Notes under the pieces: generated by a model
Database searches by the model: none
Told to the model about the DNA's origin: nothing
What the model saw: only the letters and a program-made list of their open reading frames with translations
Program-made: the position numbers and the translations under genes
Shown: piece after piece, positions 8,409-16,818 of the stretch
How the letters are laid out: every line of letters begins with the position of its first letter
Position numbering within the stretch: the first letter of the stretch is position 1
Origin: Nocardia amamiensis
GTDB taxonomy: Bacteria; Actinomycetota; Actinomycetes; Mycobacteriales; Mycobacteriaceae
DNA: 64,000 bases
Direction: 5' to 3'
NCBI RefSeq assembly: GCF_015477605.1
Contig: NZ_JADLQX010000035.1
Coordinates: 1-64,000, forward strand

Positions 8409-8960
8409 ATGGCAAGGGACCCGTACCGGCTGATCGGCCGTATTCAACAGGTCGCACATTCCTTCCGTAAGTGGTCCGATCGGATGCTGGCCGAAGCCGC
8501 GGACGTCACCACCGCCCAATCCGGGATCCTGGCTGTCATTGCTGACGATCCGGGTTGCTCGCAACGCTATGTCGCCCGGCGGCTGCGCCTCGGCGAATCC
8601 GCCCTCGTTGCCGCGGTCGGTCGTCTGGTAGACGCGGGCCTCGTCGAGCGGCGTATCAGCGAAAACGATCCGCGGGCCGCGGCCCTTTTCCTGACACCCC
8701 ACGGAGCCGAGACCGCGGCTCGTGCCCAACAGGTTTTCGAGGTGATCAACGATCTCGTCCTGGACGCGCTCGGTGAAGACGGCCGCGTCCGGTTCGCCGA
8801 ACTGCTCGATGCCCTGGACCAGGTCGTTTCCGCTCCCGAGCGCCGGGTCGATGCGAAAGCCGGGAACGGCGGGAATGAACGCCGCCTGCACCGGGGGTAC
8901 GCGGGGGCCTCGGATCCGGCCGCACAGCGTGTCACCGAGGCATCCGCTGGGAGCCGGTGA
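8409..8960 (+). CDS. MarR family transcriptional regulator
   Basis: The product is 183 residues from ATG 8409; an in-frame GTG at 8400 is also possible but lies inside the operator. A winged-helix MarR fold is visible: TAQSGILAVIADDPGCSQRYVARRLRLGESALVAAVGRLVDAGLV supplies the recognition helix, and RRISENDPRAAALFLTPHG the wing. A Gly/Arg-rich tail of about 35 residues after the domain is unusual for the family and may reflect a shifted stop. The inverted repeat just upstream suggests autorepression. The ligand and other targets are unknown. Confidence 0.8.
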   Translation: MARDPYRLIGRIQQVAHSFRKWSDRMLAEAADVTTAQSGILAVIADDPGCSQRYVARRLRLGESALVAAVGRLVDAGLVERRISENDPRAAALFLTPHGAETAARAQQVFEVINDLVLDALGEDGRVRFAELLDALDQVVSAPERRVDAKAGNGGNERRLHRGYAGASDPAAQRVTEASAGSR

Positions 8961-9180
8961 ATGAGCGCGTGCAGATCACGCGGGTGTCACCGGTCGGACA
9001 GGCGCGGGAAACTGCTCGGTCCGACTTCCACCATGTCGCCGAGGGCAAGTGGCGGAACAAACCGGTGCCTTCCCACTGGCACCGGGCCGGTCGGCGGTCG
9101 CTCCGGGACGGCCGCCGGCACTGGGCCGTGGTGACCTCGCGGTGCACGATTTACGGACTCACGTTTCATCTTGGAGTGTC

Positions 9181-11874
9181 ATGCTGTATGGACGCCGCGC
9201 GGAGCTGACCGTCCTGGGGGAGTTGCTGGAGAGCCGGTGTGGCGCGCTGATCGTGCGGGGCGAGGCCGGTATCGGGAAGTCGGCGCTGCTGGACGCCGCG
9301 GCCCGGCAAGTGCAGGCGCGGGTGCTGCGGGTGACCGGGGTGGAGTCCGAGTCCGATCTGCCGTTCGCAGCTCTGCATCTGCTGCTTCGGCCGGTCCTGG
9401 ATCAGATCGACACGTTGCCGCGGCAGCAGGGCGAGGCGTTGCGCGGTGCGCTCGGCCTCACCGGCTCCACCCGGGGCGACCGGTTCCTCGTCGGACTCGC
9501 GACTCTGGGCCTGCTGGTGGAGCTGTCGGCGGCCGGCCCGGTGGTCTGTGTGATCGACGATGCGCAGTGGCTGGACGGCGAGTCGGCGGATGCCCTGCTG
9601 TTCGCCGCCCGGCGCCTGCATGCCGAGCCTGTCGTGGTGCTGTTCGCCACGCGGCAAGACGGGTTGCGCGCACCAGGGTTGCCCGAGCTACGAGTGGGCC
9701 GGCTCGACGACGGTGCGGCCCGGCGCCTGCTTGCCGAGCACGCCGACGATCTGCCGCCTGCGGTACGCGATCGGTTACTCGCCGAGGCCGAGGGCAATCC
9801 GCTCGCGCTGATCGAGATTCCCCGGATGCTCACGCCTGGGCAGCGCCGCGGCGCCCTGGGACCGATGCTGGTCCCATCGGCGGGGCCGGTGACCGATCGG
9901 GTATTGATCGGCTTCCGTAACCGGATCTCGGGTCTCTCTCCGGCCACCCGCCTCTGTCTGTTGGTCGCGGCGCTCGCCAACTACGACGAGTTGCCTGTGC
10001 TGGAACACGCGGTCGGCAGGCTCGGCGCCGCACTGGCCGACTTAGCCGAAGCCGAGCGCGCGGGGCTGATCCGGGTGCATCCGGAGGGCGTCGAATTCCA
10101 CCACCCCTTGGTGCGTGCCGCGGTGATCACGGCCTGTGATGTGGTCGCGCGGAAATCCGCGCACCGGGCGCTGGCCGAGGCATCCGATATCGACCGGCGC
10201 GCCTGGCATCTGGCCGCACTTACCTTGCAGCCCGACGAGGACGTCGCCGCGCAGCTGGAGGAACTGGCATTGCGGGCGCGACAGCGCGGCGGGCAGGCCG
10301 CGGTGTCGGCGGCGCTGGCGCGCGCGGCCGAGCTGTCCGCCGCTCCCGGAGAGGCCGTGCGCCGGTGGACCGCCGCGGCCGAAGCCGCGATCGAGGCAGG
10401 CCTGCGGCAGCGAGCGGGCGACCTGGTGGACCGCGCACTGGACCGTGCCCGGACAACGCCACTGACCGGGCCGGTACCGGCCGAACTCGCCTATGTGCGC
10501 GCGAAGTTGGCGGTCGAGTCGGGGCGGCCGTTGCGGGGTGTGCGGCTCTTGCTCGAGGCAGTGGAGGCGGCCGACAGTCTGCCGATCAAATTGTCGCTGC
10601 TCAGCATGGCGGGCTACTACACCTGGGCCAGTGCCACACACCCGGACCAGCCGGAATTGGCCCGCAGGGTCGAGGAACTGTGCCCGGACGGCGAAGGGCT
10701 TCCGGCCTTGGTACGCGCCATCGTTCGCGCGTTCCGCCTGATCCTGGAGGGTGACGAGGTGACCACGGTCGTCTACCCGGCGCCGGGCAGCGTCGGACAC
10801 CTGCCGCCCGACCTGCGGTTCCTCATCAACTTCCAGGGCCTGGCCCGCGCCGATATCGGGGGCATGCGCGACGGCGCGACCGAGCTCGTCGAAGAGTGCC
10901 GGGCGGAAGGGCGGCTGGGGCGAATGCCGCAGGCCATGCTGCTGCTGGCCATTGCTCAACTCCTCGCCGGCCAGCACCGGTCCGCACGCGCGACAGTGAC
11001 TGCGGGCCTTGCCTTGGCCTCCGATGTCGGCCAGCCCATGTGGCAGGGCTACCTGGCGGGTGTGCACGCCTGGCTGTCCGCGGTGGGTGGTGCGGAAGCG
11101 GAATGCGAGGCGATGGCCGAGCAGGCGATCCGCCATGCCGATCCCCACTGGTGGATGCCGGGCGCCTGCTGGGCCGAAACCGCGCGGGTGATGGTCGATT
11201 TCGGGCTGGGGCGCTATGCCGCGGTGCTCGAACGGATGGATCTGGCGCTGACCGGCCCCACCCGGCACGCCTTCCTGTGGCGGTACCTGTGGCCGGACTA
11301 TATCGAGGCTGCCGTGCGGGTCGGAAATCCACAGCACGCCCGGGACCGGCTCAACAGTTACTCGGAGTGGGCCGAGGCCACCGGCCGACCCGGGCAGCTC
11401 GCCGTGCTCCATCGGCTCCGCGCGCTGCTCGCCTCCGGCGATGCGGCCGAGGGACTGTACGAGCGGGCCCTGGCATTGCATGCCGAGGGGCCGCAGCCGT
11501 TCGACGAAGCACGCACCCGGCTGGTCTACGGGGAGTGGCTGCGCCGCCACCGGCGTCGCGCCGAAGCGCGTATCCACCTGCAGGTGGCCCTGGAAACGTT
11601 CGACCGGCTCGGCGCCGCGCCATGGGCCGCCCGGACCGCCACCGAGTTACGCGCCACCGGTGTGGCCGTCCACCCGCCCGGCCCCGGCGACCCGCTGGCG
11701 GCCCTCACACCGCAGGAACTGCAAGTGGTGCGACTAGCCGGAGACGGAGCCTCCAACCGTGAGATCGGCGCCCAGCTGTTCTTGAGCCCGCGCACCGTTG
11801 CTTCCCATCTGTACAGAGCCTTCCCCAAGCTGGGCATCTCCTCCCGTGCCGAGTTGAGCAAACTCTTGGAATGA
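9181..11874 (+). CDS. large ATP-binding LuxR-family regulator (LAL)
   Basis: This 897-residue protein belongs to the LAL group of LuxR regulators. The AAA/STAND module is at the N-terminus with Walker A GEAGIGKS (about residue 27) and Walker B VVCVIDDAQWLD (about 120-131). A long helical TPR-like middle follows, then a C-terminal LuxR helix-turn-helix (LTPQELQVVRLAGDGASNRE onward, about 840-897, with LSPRTVASHL as recognition helix). The ATG at 9181 follows a GGAG site; the frame is open further upstream but without homology. It probably activates transcription in response to an unknown signal bound by the middle domain. Its targets are not evident from neighbours. Confidence 0.85.
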   Translation: MLYGRRAELTVLGELLESRCGALIVRGEAGIGKSALLDAAARQVQARVLRVTGVESESDLPFAALHLLLRPVLDQIDTLPRQQGEALRGALGLTGSTRGDRFLVGLATLGLLVELSAAGPVVCVIDDAQWLDGESADALLFAARRLHAEPVVVLFATRQDGLRAPGLPELRVGRLDDGAARRLLAEHADDLPPAVRDRLLAEAEGNPLALIEIPRMLTPGQRRGALGPMLVPSAGPVTDRVLIGFRNRISGLSPATRLCLLVAALANYDELPVLEHAVGRLGAALADLAEAERAGLIRVHPEGVEFHHPLVRAAVITACDVVARKSAHRALAEASDIDRRAWHLAALTLQPDEDVAAQLEELALRARQRGGQAAVSAALARAAELSAAPGEAVRRWTAAAEAAIEAGLRQRAGDLVDRALDRARTTPLTGPVPAELAYVRAKLAVESGRPLRGVRLLLEAVEAADSLPIKLSLLSMAGYYTWASATHPDQPELARRVEELCPDGEGLPALVRAIVRAFRLILEGDEVTTVVYPAPGSVGHLPPDLRFLINFQGLARADIGGMRDGATELVEECRAEGRLGRMPQAMLLLAIAQLLAGQHRSARATVTAGLALASDVGQPMWQGYLAGVHAWLSAVGGAEAECEAMAEQAIRHADPHWWMPGACWAETARVMVDFGLGRYAAVLERMDLALTGPTRHAFLWRYLWPDYIEAAVRVGNPQHARDRLNSYSEWAEATGRPGQLAVLHRLRALLASGDAAEGLYERALALHAEGPQPFDEARTRLVYGEWLRRHRRRAEARIHLQVALETFDRLGAAPWAARTATELRATGVAVHPPGPGDPLAALTPQELQVVRLAGDGASNREIGAQLFLSPRTVASHLYRAFPKLGISSRAELSKLLE

Positions 11875-12023
11875 GCTGACCGGCGGGATATTCCAGCCCG
11901 CCGAGGTGGTGCCGTGGGTGATCCCGGCGCCCGAGGCCGCGCACACTGTTGCTGAGGACTGCCCGGCGCCAGCGACCCCAGCGGTCACCTCGTTCCTCGG
12001 CGCGGCACAGAACGGGCGCGGTA

Positions 12024-12626
12024 CTACACGACCGGCAGCGGGCGTCGGTCGAGTCGGTCCGCCGCCGCGAGCTGACGGCTTTCCGTGACGAGAAAGTAGA
12101 TCAGCAGTGCGCTCATGATGAAATGACCGCCGGCGGTGTAGAGGCCGGGGAAGTAGCCGCCCTTGATGATCGGGAAGACGAAATGGGAGATCCCGTTGAG
12201 CAGGCCGGCGCCCAGGGCGTACCACCACAGGAAGAAATTGGATACGCGGATCCGGTAGAGCGCGCCGGCGCCGGCGAAAAAATACAGTGCGCCGAAGCCG
12301 AAGACGAACACCAGCAGGAATTCTCGCTCGGGCCAGTCGCGGGGTGAGTCGAACAGCTCGACGATCTCATGTGGGAAGCCGCCGGTGTATTCCTCGGCCA
12401 TATGGATGAGCTGGAATCCGACCGCGCACAGATAGACGGCGATCACCTTCCGCGATTTCACCGGTCGTGTATAGCTGAAGGTGATCCAGCCGCCGTAGGC
12501 CAGCACGCTGGCCGTGGTGAGGATGGCGGCACCCTGGATGGGGAGGGTGAGCAGTGCCCAGGCGCAGAAGCAGATCGCCAGGATCGCCATGACGGCCGCT
12601 GAATAGGGTTCGGGTCTTTTGATCAT
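12024..12626 (-). CDS. HXXEE-domain membrane protein
   Basis: The product has 200 residues and about six hydrophobic helices. It carries the motif LIHMAEEYTGGFP (about 72-84), whose His-x-x-Glu-Glu defines the HXXEE family of integral membrane proteins; a second conserved polar patch is HFVFP near residue 148. The conserved His and Glu residues within membrane helices suggest metal or proton binding, but the function is unknown. The gene is divergent from the secreted His-rich protein gene at 12748 across a 21-bp inverted repeat, so both may respond to the same regulator. Confidence 0.75.
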   Translation of the reverse strand: MIKRPEPYSAAVMAILAICFCAWALLTLPIQGAAILTTASVLAYGGWITFSYTRPVKSRKVIAVYLCAVGFQLIHMAEEYTGGFPHEIVELFDSPRDWPEREFLLVFVFGFGALYFFAGAGALYRIRVSNFFLWWYALGAGLLNGISHFVFPIIKGGYFPGLYTAGGHFIMSALLIYFLVTESRQLAAADRLDRRPLPVV

Positions 12627-12657
12627 GAGCGGACCATAAACAGCGCGTGCGGTTGCC

Positions 12658-12715
12658 CGCCTCCGCCGGATGACTGAATCGGAAGAAGGGGTATTTCAGT
12701 CATCCGACGGAGGCG
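12658..12715. promoter_or_regulatory. long inverted repeat in a divergent promoter region
   Basis: Two 21-base arms (12658-12678 and 12695-12715) are inverted copies with one mismatch. The inner halves are ATGACTGAA and TTCAGTCAT around a 16-base spacer. The element sits between two divergent genes, so it is better explained as an operator than as a terminator. A looser version (TGACTGAT...ATTGAGTCA) occurs at 14496-14526. Confidence 0.6.
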
Positions 12716-12747
12716 GCGGCCGAGTCGCCGGCTCTAACGTCGCCACA

Positions 12748-13962
12748 GTGAGGTTGATCGAAGCCGCCGCGGTATTCCTGCTGGTGCTGTTGCCGGTAGC
12801 CCCGGCGCAGGCGCACGACATCGAGCCCGGGGCCGATCTGCGAGTGACGCAGACCTTCTCGGCCGGTGAGGTCACACTGGTCGTCGCCGGGGTTTCCCAG
12901 GTGCCGGCGCCGCTTCCGGTCAGCGCGCACGCGATGCGCCCGATGCGCTTGGAGCTGGAACTACGGTCGATGACCGATGGCAGCAGCTCGACCGGCGTGG
13001 TGGACACCGGCCGAGCGCCCGCGGTGCTGCGGATACAGCACGAAGGCCCGCACGAACTGCGGATCAGGTCGGGTGACGAGGTGTCGCTGGTCCCGTTCCG
13101 GCTCGTCGTACCCGAGAGCAGCGGCGCGACGATGGTGACCGACGGTGCTTTCCTCGTCGCGGGGCTGCTGCTGGTGGGTTCGGTGCTGGCCGGCCGGGGA
13201 TCCCGCATCCTCGCCGGCGGCTCGGTTGCGGCAGCCGCGGTCGCCGTGACGGTCACGCTGCTCGCGCCGTACCTGTCGCCGGCCGGTTCCTCCGGAGAAC
13301 CCGAGCGCGGCCGGCCCTATGCACAAGCCCGGTTCTCGACGACACCGGCCGTGACCGGTGCCGAGTTCACCTTGACCATGCGGTTGTCCGACGGCGCGAC
13401 CGGCCGGCCGGTGGACGATCTCGCCGTCGACCACGAGGCGATGGCGCATGTGGTGGTAACCAGTGCGGACGGCGCGGTGTTCCGGCACCTGCATCCTTTG
13501 CGGATCGCACCGGGTGTGCTGACCGTCGGGCTGACCCTGCCGCGACCGGGGCGCTATCTGGCCTATCTGGAGATCGAGCGGCAGCAGTCGGGCGGGCAGC
13601 TGCTCTCCGGCACCTTCGACGTCTCGGGTACGGTCCGGCAGGATACTGCGGATCATTCCCCATCGGACCGGAATATCATTGTGCCCCGGCTATTTCCAGG
13701 CGAGCCGCGCGCCGGGAGTCCGGTGACGATCGAGATCGGGACCGAAGGCCCGCACCGGCCCTGGCTGGGCATGCCCGGCCATCTGGTGGTCAGGAGCAGC
13801 GACGGCGCGCATCTGGCGCATGTGCACGCGACGGCAGCCGGTGCCGCCCTCCTGCGATTCACCTTCGCCCTGCCCGAGCCCGGCCACTACCTGGCATGGG
13901 TCCAGTACATCGTCGGGGACCGCCTGATGACCGAGCCCTTCACCGTGGAGGTGGGCCGATGA
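12748..13962 (+). CDS. secreted, membrane-anchored His-rich protein, probable metal handling
   Basis: The 404-residue protein starts with a signal peptide ending PVAPAQAHD, which again would expose a His-Asp N-terminus. An N-terminal beta domain (about 25-120) is followed by two hydrophobic segments (about 128-178) and two external repeats. The repeats contain DHEAMAHVVV...FRHLHP (about 230-256) and LVVRSSDGAHLAHVHA (about 346-361), the His patterns typical of copper/heavy-metal binding periplasmic-type domains. GTG 12748 is preferred because the signal peptide starts there; ATG 12670 lies in the inverted repeat. It overlaps the downstream lipoprotein gene (ATGA). The metal is not provable from sequence. 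Confidence 0.65.
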   Translation: MRLIEAAAVFLLVLLPVAPAQAHDIEPGADLRVTQTFSAGEVTLVVAGVSQVPAPLPVSAHAMRPMRLELELRSMTDGSSSTGVVDTGRAPAVLRIQHEGPHELRIRSGDEVSLVPFRLVVPESSGATMVTDGAFLVAGLLLVGSVLAGRGSRILAGGSVAAAAVAVTVTLLAPYLSPAGSSGEPERGRPYAQARFSTTPAVTGAEFTLTMRLSDGATGRPVDDLAVDHEAMAHVVVTSADGAVFRHLHPLRIAPGVLTVGLTLPRPGRYLAYLEIERQQSGGQLLSGTFDVSGTVRQDTADHSPSDRNIIVPRLFPGEPRAGSPVTIEIGTEGPHRPWLGMPGHLVVRSSDGAHLAHVHATAAGAALLRFTFALPEPGHYLAWVQYIVGDRLMTEPFTVEVGR

Positions 13963-14318
13963 AATCCGTGGGTACATGCCTGATCCTGGTAGGAGCGCTG
14001 TTCGCAGCCGTATCGTGCGGGTCCGGCGCCGGTTCCACCGTGCAGGCCGCGGGCAGCCGGTACGTCGTCTCGATCCTGGTGGTCGATCCCATCGAGGTGC
14101 GAGTCGATTCGGGTGAGGCGCAGGCGGTCACCCTCGCCGCGGCGATGCCGGGAATGGGTCACGCGATGCCGTCCGTCGCGACCGTGCAGGTCGAGGCCGG
14201 TCGTTTCGTCGCCGTGGAGAACGTGTTGACGATGGACGGCGAATGGGAACTGTCGATCAACCTGTCCGGTGACCGGGGCACGGAGATCATCACCGTCGGC
14301 GTGCCGGTGCGACGGTGA
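13959..14318 (+). CDS. YtkA/FixH-like lipoprotein
   Basis: A lipoprotein of 119 residues with a lipobox LFAAVSC (Cys20) after a short hydrophobic signal. The mature part resembles the YtkA-like/FixH beta-sandwich: a Met/His-rich AMPGMGHAMP loop (about 62-71), then GRFVAVENVLTMDGEWELSI. The MPGMGHAM loop suggests copper binding. It is translationally coupled to the preceding His-rich protein (ATGA overlap at 13959), so the two probably work together at the cell surface. Confidence 0.7.
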   Translation: MKSVGTCLILVGALFAAVSCGSGAGSTVQAAGSRYVVSILVVDPIEVRVDSGEAQAVTLAAAMPGMGHAMPSVATVQVEAGRFVAVENVLTMDGEWELSINLSGDRGTEIITVGVPVRR

Positions 14319-14735
14319 GGTGGCCCAGAGCTGCCTCGGGTTGTGCGGCAACGCCGGCGGCCTCGGAACCACCCGCTCCGAATCCCGGCACCCGGCCGGA
14401 AGGTCCAGCTGACCGGAATGCCGGCCCGGTGCGGGCGGAGAATCGCAGCCCGCTCGGCTCGATGTGCCCATGCCTATGCCCATGCCTATGCCGGGTGACT
14501 GATGCGGCACCTACGTCATTGAGTCATATGACGGAAGCGGCCGGCCGCGCGATCTCCCTACTGTTTCCAGCCGTACACAGCGGATCCGAACCCGCTCGGG
14601 GGCATCGGCTGCCCGTCATCGATTCGATGCGTATGCCGCCGCTCAGGTGGTACAGGCGAACGCCGGCAACCATGTGCCGGACTCACGGTGGACTTGTGTC
14701 GACGACTGCCGACACCGGACCGAGGGAGATAAGGG
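14319..14735. other. intergenic region with repeats and an operator-like element
   Basis: No gene is supported. The region holds a short direct repeat (CCCATGCCTATG twice, about 14467-14490), a TGACTGAT...ATTGAGTCA imperfect repeat (14496-14526) similar to the one at 12670-12703, and a perfect 10-bp palindrome GTCATATGAC (14523-14532). These lie about 210 bases before the deleted SDR gene and probably contain the promoter for the downstream AhpD-like gene. Confidence 0.4.
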
Positions 14736-14876
14736 ATGTCGAAAACTGTTCTGGTGACAGGTGCGTCGACCGGAATCGGGCGGGCCGCCGCGCTGCTGCT
14801 GATGAGCACCCTGGGCCGTGTCCTTCCCCAGTACACCCTCGACGCCGTGCGCCTGCGTGCGCTCGGCCTTTCCTGA
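14736..14876 (+). pseudogene. short-chain dehydrogenase reduced by internal deletion
   Basis: The 46-codon frame begins MSKTVLVTGASTGIGRAAAL, the NAD(P)-binding start of an SDR with the TGxxxGIG motif. At about codon 22 it jumps directly to a short tail that ends VRLRALGLS, which looks like an SDR C-terminus. The Ser-Tyr-Lys catalytic region (about 200 residues) is missing, so no enzyme can be made. The ribosome site (AAGGG) and start are intact. The deletion is in frame and clean, and the next gene starts 12 bases after the stop. Confidence 0.75.
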
Positions 14877-14888
14877 ACGGACCACACC

Positions 14889-15560
14889 ATGACCCAGCTC
14901 GCCGGAGCCGAGGCTCTGACCGCCCTCGATCCTGTTTTCGCCCAGCTCGCCGTCGGAGTGGGCCACAACCTCTGGGGCCTGACGCACCTGACTCCGCGGG
15001 AGAAGGTCTTCACCTGTCTCACCGCCGACCTGTGCCACCCTCATCTGGATCTTCCCCTGGCCATGCATGTCCAGATGGCGTCGGCCCATGGGGTCGAACC
15101 CGAGGCCATCCGGGAGCTCTTCCGGCATCTGGCCCCGTACGTGGGCTATCCCATCGTGGTTCCCGGCTTCCAGCGTCTGTCCGAACTCGGGCTCCCCGAA
15201 GCCACGGACACCGACCCGGTCGCGCCGGTGCCACCCGACGGCGCCCTCGCCCGCGCGGTCGGCGCTCTGCACAACGTGGATTCCGGACTGGCCGCTTTCA
15301 CGGAGGACCAGTTCGCCCAGCGCTGGGCCCGTCCGCATCTGAGTGTCCGGGAACGGGCGCTCGCCTGCCTGGTCGTGGACATCTTCTACCAGACACTCGG
15401 CGAGTCGCTGCACCTGCATGCGGAGCTGGCGCGGGCGGACGGGGCCACCGAGGGCACCTTCCGCGATCTGATCCGTGGCGTGGCCGAATTCGGGCTCGCC
15501 CGGGCGTGGGCCGCCGCGAGGGCTCTGCTGCCCGCGACCGAACCGGCCGGCGACCGGTAG
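14889..15560 (+). CDS. carboxymuconolactone decarboxylase/AhpD-like family protein
   Basis: The product of 223 residues carries two AhpD-like all-helical repeats. The first contains LTPREKVFTCLTADLCH and GVEPEAIRELFRHLAPYVGYP (about 36-96); the second contains LSVRERALACLVVDIFYQ and the matching TEGTFRDLIRGVAEFG (about 155-205). The CxxC redox pair of true AhpD is absent, so a peroxidase-reductase role is unlikely; it may be a decarboxylase-type or structural member. It lies directly after the deleted SDR gene and was probably its operon partner. Confidence 0.7.
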   Translation: MTQLAGAEALTALDPVFAQLAVGVGHNLWGLTHLTPREKVFTCLTADLCHPHLDLPLAMHVQMASAHGVEPEAIRELFRHLAPYVGYPIVVPGFQRLSELGLPEATDTDPVAPVPPDGALARAVGALHNVDSGLAAFTEDQFAQRWARPHLSVRERALACLVVDIFYQTLGESLHLHAELARADGATEGTFRDLIRGVAEFGLARAWAAARALLPATEPAGDR

Positions 15561-15671
15561 GCGAGACCGCACCTGAGCGGGCCGCGTTGTGATCTGCGTC
15601 ATGACCCGTCACACCGGCCCACGGCAGCTCGTCCAAGGGATGCCAGGTCCCACTGATCGGAAAGCTGAATC

Positions 15672-16610
15672 ATGACATCGAAACCGGCATTCAAAAGAGT
15701 GGCCGCGATCGCCGCGGTGCTGGTCGGCGTGCTCACCGCTCTCGTCGTTCCCGTGGCGTACGGACAGCCGCCGACCTCGGACTATCGATCGCAGTACCTG
15801 TCGCGGGTGGAGTCCCTTTACGCCGATACCGAGCTCGCTCGTTTTCACTACACCCGAACCGGCACCGGGTCTCCCGTCGTACTCGTCGCGGGTGGTGGGC
15901 TGTGGGGGTACTCCTGGCGAGACGTGATCCCGGCACTGGCGGCCGAGCACACCGTCTACGCCGTCGACCTGCCCAGTCAGGGATTCACCGATCTGCATCG
16001 CGGTGACTTCGCCTACGACCTGCCCGCGATGTCGCAGGCGCTGGCGAGTTTCCTCGATGCGGTCGGCCTGCGGCGCACCGCCCTGGTGGGCCACTCGTGG
16101 GGTGGTGCCTGGAGCCTGTACTTCGCCGAGCAGCACCCCGAGCGCGTCGAACGCCTCGTCCTGCTCGACTCGCCTGGACTCGACGCCGAAAAGGCACCCG
16201 TCACACCGTTGTTCACCACACCGCTGGTGGGAGAACTGGCTACGAATCTCACCACCCGGTCGTTCTACGCCGACAGTATCCGCGGTACCTTCCAGAACGA
16301 TCAGCTGGTCACCGACGAGGTGATCGATGAGCTCTATGCGCCGTTCTCTCGCCCGGCGAACCGTGACGGATTCCTGTCGCTGTGGCGCAATCTGGACTAC
16401 CGGCTCACCGACGCCGGTCTGGGGCGGGTTACCGCACCCACGCTCGTGCTGTGGGGCGGCGCCGACAGTTGGCTGCCCGCCTCCCAGGCCGGTCGTCTGG
16501 CCGAACGCATCCCGAATGCCACCGCAACGGTCCTCCCGGACTGCGGGCACACCGTCCACGAGGACTGCCCTGCGTGGACCAACCCGCTGATCTCCGCATT
16601 CCTGCGCTGA
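15672..16610 (+). CDS. secreted alpha/beta hydrolase
   Basis: The 312-residue protein has an N-terminal signal/anchor (about 10-33, ending PVAYGQPP) and an alpha/beta hydrolase fold. The nucleophile elbow is GHSWGG (Ser at about 144), the oxyanion region is VAGGGLWGYSW (about 71-81), the acid is probably the Asp in WGGADSWLP (about 263), and the catalytic His is in CGHTVHED (about 295). A helical cap lies between about 175 and 245. It probably hydrolyses small esters or lactones outside the cell or in the envelope. It stands alone; the next gene has its own TetR operators. Confidence 0.8.
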   Translation: MTSKPAFKRVAAIAAVLVGVLTALVVPVAYGQPPTSDYRSQYLSRVESLYADTELARFHYTRTGTGSPVVLVAGGGLWGYSWRDVIPALAAEHTVYAVDLPSQGFTDLHRGDFAYDLPAMSQALASFLDAVGLRRTALVGHSWGGAWSLYFAEQHPERVERLVLLDSPGLDAEKAPVTPLFTTPLVGELATNLTTRSFYADSIRGTFQNDQLVTDEVIDELYAPFSRPANRDGFLSLWRNLDYRLTDAGLGRVTAPTLVLWGGADSWLPASQAGRLAERIPNATATVLPDCGHTVHEDCPAWTNPLISAFLR

Positions 16611-16746
16611 ACCGCGACGATCACCGGCGAGCGGGCCGCTTGGGGGAGCGAATCGTGTCGACCGCGGAGCGCCACCACGTTCGCTTGCGCGTGTGTCGCG
16701 GTCGCCCGCCGGTGCTCGGCGAACCCTGAGGTCAACGAGCGTAGGC

Positions 16747-16760
16747 CAACAAATGTTGAC
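16747..16760. promoter_or_regulatory. TetR operator site A
   Basis: CAACAAATGTTGAC matches, apart from one central base, the core of GACAACAAACGTTGAC found in front of the TetR gene at 21012. It lies about 60 bases before the monooxygenase ATG, near the probable -35/-10. Confidence 0.6.
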
Positions 16761-16788
16761 AAACGCGAACTTGCCTCCTACCTTTGAT

Positions 16789-16804
16789 GACAACAACCGT
16801 TGAC
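16789..16804. promoter_or_regulatory. TetR operator site B
   Basis: GACAACAACCGTTGAC differs from the operator at the TetR promoter (20983-20998, reverse strand) in one base of sixteen. It sits 14 bases before the monooxygenase ATG, overlapping the probable transcription start and ending just before the AAGGAG ribosome site. Binding here would block transcription. Confidence 0.7.
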
Positions 16805-16818
16805 CTGAAGGAGTAGCC

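Noticed and set aside
14315..15592. A 425-codon plus-strand reading frame
   Set aside because: It runs through the intergenic region and over the AhpD-like gene in another frame, has Arg/Pro-rich composition and no domain; the AhpD-like frame carries the real motifs.
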